A DNA stretch of 64,000 nt from Bacteroidales bacterium. GTDB lineage: Bacteria > Bacteroidota > Bacteroidia > Bacteroidales > UBA12077. Positions 43,289 to 51,372 of the stretch are shown piece by piece (the stretch's first letter is position 1; each line of letters starts with the position of its first letter). Under the pieces are notes generated by a model, which was given only the letters and a program-made list of their open reading frames with translations, had not been told where the DNA came from and did no database searches. Both the position numbers and the translations under genes were made by a program. The stretch is from contig DMBU01000052.1 of the NCBI GenBank assembly GCA_003446015.1, positions 17,433 to 81,432 of the forward strand, given 5' to 3'.

Positions 43289-43855
43289 ATGAATCTAGAA
43301 AATTTAAATAAAGTCCATCAGGAATTAATAGGCGAAAACTGGAAGCCTTTACTAGCTGAAGGTATGGCTGAAAATGAAAAATATAAAATTTCAAATTTTG
43401 GTCGAATTAAGAGCTATAAAGTAGATAAGGAAAATGGTTCTATCATTAAAGGATCCCTATTAAAAGGATATAAGATTCTAAATATCAAGTTAGAAAACAA
43501 TAAACGAACTACAAAATACATCCATAAGGTAGTGGCAGAATGTTTTATTCCAAAAGATAATATTCTGCAACAATATGTGATTCATCTGGATTTTGATAAA
43601 ACAAACAATCATGTTGATAATTTAAAATGGGTGACACAAGAAACCATGTTTGCTCATCAGAAAATAAATCCAAATTACAAAAGAGGAACCATTAATTATT
43701 CAAAACTAACAGAAACTGATGTAATTCGATTAAAGAAAAAATTAAAACGAGGAAAAAATAAACTATATAAACTTGCCAAAGAATTTGGGATAACACACAC
43801 TCAGCTCAACCGAATACGAAGAGGCGAAAATTGGGGTCACGTTAAAATTGATTAA
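43289..43855 (+). CDS. NUMOD4/HNH-type protein with C-terminal helix-turn-helix
   Basis: This 188-residue protein has a NUMOD4 segment (W-K-P-L-L, Y-K-I-S-N-F-G-R-I-K-S), an HNH_3-like region with H-K-V-V-A-E-C-F-I-P and V-I-H-L-D-F-D-K-T-N-N-H-V-D-N-L-K-W-V-T, and a C-terminal DNA-binding segment (K-L-T-E-T-D-V, A-K-E-F-G-I-T-H-T-Q). These domains are typical of phage and free-standing homing endonucleases. The usual V-N-H-I-D-G-N reads V-I-H-L-D-F-D, so the nuclease may be weakened. It stands alone between GGGP synthase and the antiporter gene, with no phage genes around. Confidence 0.78.
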   Translation: MNLENLNKVHQELIGENWKPLLAEGMAENEKYKISNFGRIKSYKVDKENGSIIKGSLLKGYKILNIKLENNKRTTKYIHKVVAECFIPKDNILQQYVIHLDFDKTNNHVDNLKWVTQETMFAHQKINPNYKRGTINYSKLTETDVIRLKKKLKRGKNKLYKLAKEFGITHTQLNRIRRGENWGHVKID

Positions 43856-44036
43856 AAAAATAAACTAAAAGTCTGACCTTAACTTTCCATTTGAGTCTCA
43901 CCAAGAAATTCCCTGATAATTTAGGATTTATTTGAGAAATTTATAATAATAAAACTATTAAGCCATTTGAGATTCGCTTTTTAATTTTTATAAGATATTT
44001 TTTGTATCTTGGATTTTAATTTTAATCCTAATACAG

Positions 44037-46955
44037 ATGAAAAAACGTTTCCACTTATTGCTCTTATTTATTGTTATTTCGTTAAGTCTTGCAATTCAGA
44101 ATAATGTTATAGCACAAGAGCATAAAAAAGAAAATACTGAGACAACTGTTCATGCTGACCAGACAATTGCTTCTGAAGAATCTCATGCAGAAGAATCAGG
44201 ACATTCAGAAAATATGAGTCCATTGTTTTTTCTAATTATCGCATTAATAATTGGAGCCGGAACTCGTCACTTTCTGAAGAAGAGTCCCCTTCCCTTCACA
44301 GTTACTTTATTACTTATTGGTCTGATTCTGGGAGTTTTATCCCGCCTTGGATATTTTGGTGAATGGAACATTATTGGATTAAAATTAGATGCAACTTTTA
44401 TTAGTGATGCTGTTGGTTGGGCAGGACACATTAATCCTCATCTTATTCTTTTTATCTTTTTACCAACATTGATTTTTGAAGCAGCATTTGCCATGGATGT
44501 TCATACTTTCAAAAAAACATCTACAAATGCTTTCATCCTTGCTATTCCCGGGATTATCATTGCATTGGTACTCACTGCTTTAATAATTATAGGGATTAAA
44601 TGGGCTGGAATAGGTATGGACAATTGGACATGGACAATGGCACTTCTTTTTGGTGCTGTTGTTAGTGCCACAGACCCGGTCGCTGTTGTAGCAATTTTGA
44701 AAGAAGTTGGAGCAAGTAAAAAGCTAGGAACCCTTATTGAAGGAGAATCTATGTTAAACGATGGAACTGCAATTGTTATTTTTATGGTTCTAATTGCAGG
44801 AATAACCGGTGCAGGATCTGATGTCTCTCCAATAATTGAATTTTTCAGAGTAGCAGTTGGAGGTACACTTGTTGGTCTCTTAATTGGATACATCGTTATT
44901 GCATGGGTAAAAAAAGTATTTAACGACGCTTTAGTAGAGATTACAGTAATAGTTGCCGCAGCATATATGACTTTTTATGTGGCTGAGCATTTCTTACATG
45001 TATCCGGAGTTTTAGGTTTAGTTTCATTCGGATTACTTATGGCTAGTGTAGGAAGAACAAGAATCAGCCCTGAGGTTGAACACTTTCTTCATGAGTTTTG
45101 GGAACTTTTTGCCTTTATTGCAAACACATTAATATTCTTGATAGTAGGAGTTGTAATTGCAGATAACATTGTGTTTACAGCAAACGATTTTATAATTTTA
45201 TTTTTACTTTATATTGGAATTCATATTGTAAGAGCTGTGGTAATTGCAATGTTTTTTCCAATCATGAAAAAGGCTGGATATGGTCTTACAAAGAAAGATT
45301 CATACGTGTTATGGTGGGGAGCCTTAAGAGGAGCAGTAGGTTTAGCATTAGCTCTTATTGTAGCTGGAGAATCAAAAATTGATGGAACAATTAGAGATCA
45401 ATTTTTATTTTATACCGCAGGGATTGTTACCCTAACCTTATTAATTAATGCTACTACAATAAAAGCTCTTCTAAATTGGATTGGATTAACAGATATTCCT
45501 CCGGCAAAACAAAAAATGATTTTTAATGCAAGAAATTATTTAAGAAGTACTGCTGAAAATTCAATGGATAAATTAAAAAGTGATCGATTTTTAAGTAGAG
45601 CTAATTGGGAAAGTGTTAAAACATATTTACCCGAAGAACCTGAAGATATTGAAATAGTGTTGGATGAAGGAGAGTTTTCCAATTTGTATGAAAAAAGAAG
45701 ACGTGTACTTGAAAAAGAAAAAAGTAGTTACTGGAATCAGTTTAAAGAAGGTCTATTAGGTGCAATTGCAGTGCGGAATTTATCCGATGCAATTAATGAA
45801 ATTATCGATTCAGATGGAAAAATTCCATTATCTCAAAGAAAAGATCTTGAGCAACTCTGGAAAACTCCAAAGTTTCTTAACAAACTTCAATCGGTACCAA
45901 TTCTTGGTAATATTTCACAGCGGTTCTTCTTTGAGCAATTAACAAATAGTTATGATGCCGCCAGAGGATTTGTTGAAGCTCAATATGAAACACTCAAGTT
46001 AATTGAGAGTATGACTATTAGTTCTGATTCTGATGAATTAACTATAGATTCTGATTTGGCTACTATTGAAAATGAGATAAATGAGAATAGAATACACGGC
46101 TTAACGTTTTTACGAAATCTTAAAAACACCTTTCCGGAAATATATGATTCAATTGCAACAAGACAAGCTATCCGTTCAAACTTGAATAGTGAACTAAAAA
46201 TTGTTGAACGACTTCAGAAGAAAGGACAAATTGGATCTGACGAAGCTCACAAGATGATTGAAAGCATTGAGGAAAGAATGAAAAAGCTATTAGATTCGCC
46301 ACCAGAGATTGTACCTCCTGAGAAAGCAAAATTATTACAAGATGTTTCGTGGTTAAAAGAGCTCGATAAAGCTACTTTTAATAAAGTTGTTAGTCTGTTC
46401 CAACATAGAAATTATGCGGTGGGTGAAAAAATCATTAAGGAACATGGTCAGGTTGATGGTTTATATGTTGTAGCTCGTGGATCAGTTAAGGTTACAATCA
46501 ATAAAAAGCTTATCGACATTTTAGGAAAGGGAAGTGTTATCGGTGAAATTGCTGTTCTGACAAATGTTCCACGAACTGCTACCGTAACAGCAGAATCTCC
46601 TGTTACGGTACTTCGGCTTACGTCCGTTAGTATGCAACAGGTAATTCATAACAATCAAACATTAGAAGATAAGTTATGGCAAATTGCTGCTCCTCGGTTG
46701 GCAGAAAATATAGTATCGGAAATTGAGCCATACAATAAAATGCAACATGCAGAGCTTCAGCGAATATTAACAAAAGGGGAACTGATTTTAGCTAAAAAAG
46801 TTAAAAATATTGATCTGGAAGATAAATTGGCAATCCTAATTACTGGGAAAGCAATAAGATCAAACGACGAAAACATCGAAGCTCCATGTTTAATTGATGA
46901 CAAATCAATAACATTGAGTCGGGATAGCCGGTTATTGGTCTTCTCAAAGGAGTAA
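44037..46955 (+). CDS. CPA1 Na+/H+ antiporter with C-terminal cyclic-nucleotide-binding-like domain (SOS1-like layout)
   Basis: This 972-residue protein has a signal peptide-like N-terminus, a His/Glu-rich extracytoplasmic stretch (about 28-60), 12 or so membrane helices (about 62-490) with the CPA1 marks A-T-D-P-V-A-V-V-A and G-E-S-M-L-N-D-G-T-A-I-V, a long cytoplasmic helical region (about 500-770), and a domain with G-E-I-A-V-L-T-N-V-P-R-T-A-T-V-T-A, the phosphate-binding cassette of cyclic-nucleotide-binding domains. The order matches plant SOS1/NHX7-type antiporters. It exports Na+ in exchange for H+; ligand control through the C-terminal domain is inferred. A clear terminator follows at 46981. 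Confidence 0.85.
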   Translation: MKKRFHLLLLFIVISLSLAIQNNVIAQEHKKENTETTVHADQTIASEESHAEESGHSENMSPLFFLIIALIIGAGTRHFLKKSPLPFTVTLLLIGLILGVLSRLGYFGEWNIIGLKLDATFISDAVGWAGHINPHLILFIFLPTLIFEAAFAMDVHTFKKTSTNAFILAIPGIIIALVLTALIIIGIKWAGIGMDNWTWTMALLFGAVVSATDPVAVVAILKEVGASKKLGTLIEGESMLNDGTAIVIFMVLIAGITGAGSDVSPIIEFFRVAVGGTLVGLLIGYIVIAWVKKVFNDALVEITVIVAAAYMTFYVAEHFLHVSGVLGLVSFGLLMASVGRTRISPEVEHFLHEFWELFAFIANTLIFLIVGVVIADNIVFTANDFIILFLLYIGIHIVRAVVIAMFFPIMKKAGYGLTKKDSYVLWWGALRGAVGLALALIVAGESKIDGTIRDQFLFYTAGIVTLTLLINATTIKALLNWIGLTDIPPAKQKMIFNARNYLRSTAENSMDKLKSDRFLSRANWESVKTYLPEEPEDIEIVLDEGEFSNLYEKRRRVLEKEKSSYWNQFKEGLLGAIAVRNLSDAINEIIDSDGKIPLSQRKDLEQLWKTPKFLNKLQSVPILGNISQRFFFEQLTNSYDAARGFVEAQYETLKLIESMTISSDSDELTIDSDLATIENEINENRIHGLTFLRNLKNTFPEIYDSIATRQAIRSNLNSELKIVERLQKKGQIGSDEAHKMIESIEERMKKLLDSPPEIVPPEKAKLLQDVSWLKELDKATFNKVVSLFQHRNYAVGEKIIKEHGQVDGLYVVARGSVKVTINKKLIDILGKGSVIGEIAVLTNVPRTATVTAESPVTVLRLTSVSMQQVIHNNQTLEDKLWQIAAPRLAENIVSEIEPYNKMQHAELQRILTKGELILAKKVKNIDLEDKLAILITGKAIRSNDENIEAPCLIDDKSITLSRDSRLLVFSKE

Positions 46956-46980
46956 CCAACTAAAATATTATAATCCAGGA

Positions 46981-47009
46981 AGCATCAGCATTCGCTGATG
47001 CTTTTTTTA
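46981..47009 (+). terminator. Rho-independent terminator of the antiporter gene
   Basis: AGCATCAGC (46981-46989) pairs with GCTGATGCT (46994-47002), four-base loop, followed by seven T. Confidence 0.88.
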
Positions 47010-47091
47010 TATGCTTCAATAAATGCGGGATTTTATTTAGCAACTAATTGTTCCTAAAACCGGGCTAAAAGTATCTCATTTAAAAAAATAA

Positions 47092-48741
47092 TTATTCAAT
47101 GATTTCAAAAACAGGATTGCCAATTGAAGCATTTGGTGCAGTTATTTTGAGTATCCATGAAATAGTAGGAGCAATATCAACAACTTCAGTTGCTCTGTCT
47201 ATTCGACTACTTTTTACTTTCCAACCATACCAGATTAATGGAACATGTGTATCGTATTCATATCCCGAACCAGATTTTGTTACGTTACCGTTTTTTTCAA
47301 TCCATCCTGTTTCAAGATTAAGAATAACATCTCCAGATCGTTTTTGATGAAAACCATTTTGAATCTTTTGATTAATTCCCGATTCAAAATTTGTTGAATT
47401 AATAATATGAGCCGGAAGTGCATTTGCCACTCCATTAAACTGCACAAGGAAATTGGCTACTTTATCCTGCAGTTCATTTAAATTTACCCCTGATTCATCA
47501 ACCAATTGTTGATTGAAATATATTTGTCGTGAATAATATGATTTTATCCATTCTCCGTTCTGATATAAAATACTTAAATAACTATTAAGCAAGGTAACAG
47601 CCTTTTCGCCATCAAAAACACCAGCGTTTTGTTTTTTGCTAATAAGATATTCGGGAACATCTGAGACACCTCTATCGGAAGTTATATAAATCAGGGTACT
47701 TTCTAAACCTATTTCATCATCAATAAAACGGATAAAATGCTCCAAATCCTGATCTAAACGAAGGAATAAATCTTCCATTTCAACAGAGCGTGGTCCAAAT
47801 AATTCGCCACTATAATTTGTAGCCGAAAAACTAACAGAAAGAAAATCAGTAAAATCATCTTTACCCAAATTCTCCTCAACAATTGCGGAAACCGCGAAAT
47901 CTTTCGTATACGTATTTCCGAAGGGAGTATATTTAAGGTATTTAAAATTGCCTGATCTGTTTCTTAAATAAGATAAATCATACGGGAAAGTATAACGATA
48001 ATTTCTAAATCCAATCTCAAAATTACTATTGTCAGGCAGACTGTTTTTATAATTATTTGCTAATGAATACATACTTGCCCAGTTTTTTCTCATGTACACA
48101 TCCTGAAATCCTTTTGCATTAAAATTCTTAACCCAGGCTGGCAAAGTATCTGTATAGTAATTTCCTGTTATCCATCCTCCATCGTGATTATTAAGCCAAA
48201 ATGCATAATCGGCTAATTTACCTCCAGATATCACAGATGAAACAGGATTTAATGATATGCTTATCACTTTTGAGCTGTCATTAGTTGCAAGCTTAAGCTC
48301 ATCTCCGAGTGTAGATGTCATCATATTTTTTGGAGTATAGTTACCCATTTGAATGATACCATCCATAAGGTTGAATTTCGACTCGTCGGCACAGCCAATC
48401 GTTTCACCTGTTAACCGATTGTACCAGGTATCTGATATAATCCCATGATAAGAAGGATTAGTTCCGCTAACAATACTTGCCTGCCCTACACCGTTTTGGG
48501 TAATCAGATAATTATGGTAAGTCTGAGTGCAAAAAGAACCTTCGTTTATTATTTTCTTAAATCCATTCTCGCCGAAAGAATTCCAGTATCGAAGAAGCAT
48601 TTCGTAACGCATCTCTTCAATTACAATACCAACAACCAGCTTAGGGGGCTTATTGAGTTGATTTTGTGCTTGAATATTAACAAAACCAAGAATAAAAGAA
48701 ATTAGTAATACTGATTTTATTATGTGTTTTCTGTTCAACAT
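47092..48741 (-). CDS. PafA-like alkaline phosphatase-superfamily protein, probably catalytically dead
   Basis: The roughly 549-residue exported protein (signal peptide 1-26, ending I-Q-A-Q) aligns along its length with the PafA alkaline phosphatases of Bacteroidota. Compared with PafA as I recall it, the zinc ligand Asp38 is Glu42, nucleophile Thr79 is Asn83, the ligands Asp305 and His309 are Asn309 and Glu313 (T-N-Y-S-G-E for T-D-Y-x-G-H), His353 is Arg357 (S-D-R-G for A-D-H-G), and the phosphate-binding Lys162 and Arg164 are Asn and Val. Asp356 and the late Y-D-T-H His are kept. Phosphatase activity is therefore very unlikely. I take the ATG at 48741, since the longer frame overlaps ychF and precedes the signal peptide. 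A binding or regulatory role is possible. Confidence 0.8.
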   Translation of the reverse strand: MLNRKHIIKSVLLISFILGFVNIQAQNQLNKPPKLVVGIVIEEMRYEMLLRYWNSFGENGFKKIINEGSFCTQTYHNYLITQNGVGQASIVSGTNPSYHGIISDTWYNRLTGETIGCADESKFNLMDGIIQMGNYTPKNMMTSTLGDELKLATNDSSKVISISLNPVSSVISGGKLADYAFWLNNHDGGWITGNYYTDTLPAWVKNFNAKGFQDVYMRKNWASMYSLANNYKNSLPDNSNFEIGFRNYRYTFPYDLSYLRNRSGNFKYLKYTPFGNTYTKDFAVSAIVEENLGKDDFTDFLSVSFSATNYSGELFGPRSVEMEDLFLRLDQDLEHFIRFIDDEIGLESTLIYITSDRGVSDVPEYLISKKQNAGVFDGEKAVTLLNSYLSILYQNGEWIKSYYSRQIYFNQQLVDESGVNLNELQDKVANFLVQFNGVANALPAHIINSTNFESGINQKIQNGFHQKRSGDVILNLETGWIEKNGNVTKSGSGYEYDTHVPLIWYGWKVKSSRIDRATEVVDIAPTISWILKITAPNASIGNPVFEIIE

Positions 48742-48748
48742 TTTTAAG

Positions 48749-49846
48749 CTATACATTAAAACGAATATGAAGAATATCTCCATCTTCTACGATATAATTC
48801 TTCCCTTCAACATGAAATTTGCCTGCTTCTTTAACCTTAACTTCAGAACCTATCGAAATAAAATCATTGTATTTCATAACCTCTGCGCGAATAAACCCAC
48901 GCTCCAGATCGCTATGAATAGTGCCGGCAGCCTGAGGTGCTGTCATTCCTTTTTTAATTGTCCATGCTCTGTTTTCTTTTGGTCCAATGGTAAAGAAAGA
49001 CATTAAATTCAATAAAGAGTATGCGCTTCGAATTAATTTATTAACCCCTGGCTCATTCAATCCTGCATCAGATAAGAACTCTTTTCTGTCATCAATATCC
49101 TCAAGATCGGCAATCTCAGCTTCCATTTTTCCGGCTATAGTCAAAATTTCAGTGTTCTGATCTTTCAATGCAGCTTTCACTTGCTCAACATATTTATTCC
49201 CTGAAATTGCAGAAGCATCATCAACATTACATACGTAAATGATAGGTTTTGCAGTTAAAAGGAATATGTCATCAATATGTTTTTTATCTGAATCCGACAT
49301 CTTATAATCACGAGCATTTAGCATTGACTCTAAATGACCTTTCATTCCATTTAATACCTCAATACCATGCTTGGCATCCTTATCACCTATTTTTGCTAAT
49401 TTTTCGTAACGTTGAATTTTCTTTTCAACCGACTCCAAATCCTTTACTTGTAGCTCAAAATCAATTGTTTCAATATCTCTTATTGGGTCAACGGATCCAT
49501 CGACATGAGGAAGGTTTTCATCATCGAAACATCTTAAAATATGAATTAATGCATCGGTATTACGAATATCTCCCAAAAACTTATTTCCAACACCTTCTCC
49601 CTGATTTGCCCCTTTTGTTAAACCTGGAATATCAACCATTTCTACAGTAGCAGGAATAGTTTTTTCAGTAGGTTGAAGTTTCTCAAGTTCTAATAACCTT
49701 GGATCAGGTACGCTTATAATTCCGATATTCGATTTATTTGAACTAAATGCAAAGTTGGTCGTTTCAACTTTTGTATTCGACATACAATTAAACAAGGTTG
49801 ATTTTCCAACATTTGTTATCCCAATAATACCGCACTGTAAACTCAT
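48749..49846 (-). CDS. ychF: YchF/Obg-like ATPase
   Basis: This 365-residue P-loop protein matches YchF: G-I-T-N-V-G-K-S-T-L-F-N (P-loop), V-D-I-P-G-L-T-K-G-A-N-Q-G-E-G-V-G (switch II), the relaxed-specificity Y-V-C-N-V-D-D in place of NKxD (ATP preferred), and a C-terminal TGS domain with R-A-W-T-I-K-K-G-M-T-A-P-Q-A-A-G-x-I-H-S-D. It binds ribosomes and acts in stress response and translation. The PafA-like gene begins 8 bases after its stop. Confidence 0.95.
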   Translation of the reverse strand: MSLQCGIIGITNVGKSTLFNCMSNTKVETTNFAFSSNKSNIGIISVPDPRLLELEKLQPTEKTIPATVEMVDIPGLTKGANQGEGVGNKFLGDIRNTDALIHILRCFDDENLPHVDGSVDPIRDIETIDFELQVKDLESVEKKIQRYEKLAKIGDKDAKHGIEVLNGMKGHLESMLNARDYKMSDSDKKHIDDIFLLTAKPIIYVCNVDDASAISGNKYVEQVKAALKDQNTEILTIAGKMEAEIADLEDIDDRKEFLSDAGLNEPGVNKLIRSAYSLLNLMSFFTIGPKENRAWTIKKGMTAPQAAGTIHSDLERGFIRAEVMKYNDFISIGSEVKVKEAGKFHVEGKNYIVEDGDILHIRFNV

Positions 49847-49880
49847 AGTAAAATAAATTTTAGATATTCAAAACAAGGCT

Positions 49881-49888
49881 CAAAATTA
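49881..49888 (-). promoter_or_regulatory. -7 promoter element of ychF
   Basis: The minus strand reads TAATTTTG, matching TAnnTTTG, 35 bases upstream of the ychF ATG. Confidence 0.4.
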
Positions 49889-50066
49889 CACTTTTTCAGC
49901 ATTTTAAAAAGTGCTTTTAAATAAAAAACAAACAGCTTGGCTTTATTTAAAGCATGTTAATAATAAATTAAAAACATATTCCGTATATTATTCGGAAAAA
50001 CCGTACTTTTACAGCCTTAATTTAACTAATTTTCTTAAACTATTACATAAAATAATTTTAGCTAAA

Positions 50067-50909
50067 ATGTCTGATATTCAAAACTTAAAAAAAATAGCTT
50101 CACAGGTACGTAGAGATATAGTAAGAATGGTACATGCACAAAACTCCGGGCATCCGGGTGGATCATTAGGTTGTACCGAATTTCTTACCACATTATATTT
50201 TGAAATCATGAATCATGATTCAAATTTCGATATGGATGGCAAAAATCAGGATTTATTCTTTCTTTCGAATGGGCATCTTTCGGCATTATGGTATAGTGTT
50301 TTAGCTCGCTCAGGATATTTTGCACTATCAGAATTATCTACATTTAGAATGATTTCATCAAGATTGCAAGGACATCCTACTCCCAAAGAAGGATTACCTG
50401 GTATCCGCATGGCATCAGGATCACTCGGACAAGGATTGTCTGTTGCTTGTGGTGCAGCACTAACAAAAAAACTAAATAAAGAATCTACAACAGTATTTAC
50501 TCTTCATGGCGATGGCGAATTGCAGGAAGGTCAGATTTGGGAGGCTGCCATGTTCGCTGCTCATCATAAAATCGACAATCTTATTGCTACAGTTGATTAT
50601 AATGGTCAGCAAATTGATGGTCCAGTTGATAAAATCATGTCTTTGGGAAATCTTAGAGCAAAATGGGAAAGTTTTGGCTGGCAAGTGTTAGAAATGAATG
50701 GGAACGACATGGAAGATGTTGTTAAAACTTTAAATCATGCAAAATCAATCACTGGAAAAGGAAAACCTATAGCTATTCTTATGAAAACACAAATGGGTAT
50801 GGGTGTCGATTTCATGATGGGATCACATAAATGGCATGGAGTTGCTCCTAATGATGAACAACTTGAAAATGCTCTTAATCAGTTAGAAGAAACTCTTGGA
50901 GATTATTAA
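50067..50909 (+). CDS. Transketolase, N-terminal (thiamine diphosphate-binding) subunit
   Basis: This 280-residue protein is the N-terminal third of transketolase, as in split transketolases. It has G-H-P-G-G-S-L-G, L-S-N-G-H, and the thiamine diphosphate/Mg motif G-D-G-E-L-Q-E-G-Q-x-W-E-A. It transfers two-carbon units in the pentose phosphate path with the C-terminal subunit at 52761-53714. The open frame extends upstream to 49911 but that part is non-homologous; the ATG at 50067 matches the family start. The partner gene is not adjacent: two other genes lie between. Confidence 0.92.
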   Translation: MSDIQNLKKIASQVRRDIVRMVHAQNSGHPGGSLGCTEFLTTLYFEIMNHDSNFDMDGKNQDLFFLSNGHLSALWYSVLARSGYFALSELSTFRMISSRLQGHPTPKEGLPGIRMASGSLGQGLSVACGAALTKKLNKESTTVFTLHGDGELQEGQIWEAAMFAAHHKIDNLIATVDYNGQQIDGPVDKIMSLGNLRAKWESFGWQVLEMNGNDMEDVVKTLNHAKSITGKGKPIAILMKTQMGMGVDFMMGSHKWHGVAPNDEQLENALNQLEETLGDY

Positions 50910-50941
50910 AATATTTATTGAATTATTAAAAATTTAAGATT

Positions 50942-51343
50942 ATGGAAAATATAGTAATTATTGCTCATGATGTTAAGAAGCCTGAGATGGTTCAGTTTTT
51001 AAACGACCGCAAAGAATGGATTGATGGAGTTAATTTAATTGCTACCGGAAGAACTGCTGAATATGTTGAATCGCAAGGAATAAAAGTAGAGCACTTAAGT
51101 CCCGGCATTTCAGGTGGATATGTTGAAATTACCGACAAAATTAAACGTAAAGAAATTGATATCGTAATCTTTCTGCGTGATCCACTTATTAAATTAGGAC
51201 ATCATGAAGATATTCAATCCTTATTAGAAGCTTGTAACATGTATAACATACCATTAGCTACGAATTATGCAAGTGCAGAATTAATGATTCTTGGATATAT
51301 CAAAAAGGAAGATTACGAGCGACGAAAATCAATGGAAGATTAA
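50942..51343 (+). CDS. Methylglyoxal synthase-like protein, catalytic base missing
   Basis: The 133-residue protein follows the MgsA fold: A-H-D (8-10), A-T-G-R-T (34-38), I-V-I-F-L-R-D-P-L (74-82), G-H-H-E-D (86-90), N-I-P-L-A-T-N (102-108). Compared with E. coli MgsA, the residues equivalent to His19, Asp20, Asp91, His98 and Asp101 are kept, but the catalytic base Asp71 in G-G-D-Q-Q is Tyr60 (G-G-Y-V-E). Conversion of dihydroxyacetone phosphate to methylglyoxal is doubtful. It lies between transketolase subunit genes with short gaps, suggesting a role in sugar-phosphate sensing. Confidence 0.75.
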   Translation: MENIVIIAHDVKKPEMVQFLNDRKEWIDGVNLIATGRTAEYVESQGIKVEHLSPGISGGYVEITDKIKRKEIDIVIFLRDPLIKLGHHEDIQSLLEACNMYNIPLATNYASAELMILGYIKKEDYERRKSMED

Positions 51344-51372
51344 ACTAAATAATTGTTAAGAATAAACAAGAT

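Noticed and set aside
43289..43855. Prophage or group I intron remnant
   Set aside because: Only the NUMOD4/HNH gene is present; flanking genes are complete, with no intron structure or phage genes.
44501..44893. A 130-residue minus-strand frame opposite the CPA1 antiporter
   Set aside because: It mirrors membrane-helix codons of the real gene; no motif and no promoter.
49911..50066. N-terminal extension of the transketolase N-subunit
   Set aside because: The frame is open but the sequence is not transketolase-like; the ATG at 50067 gives the family start.
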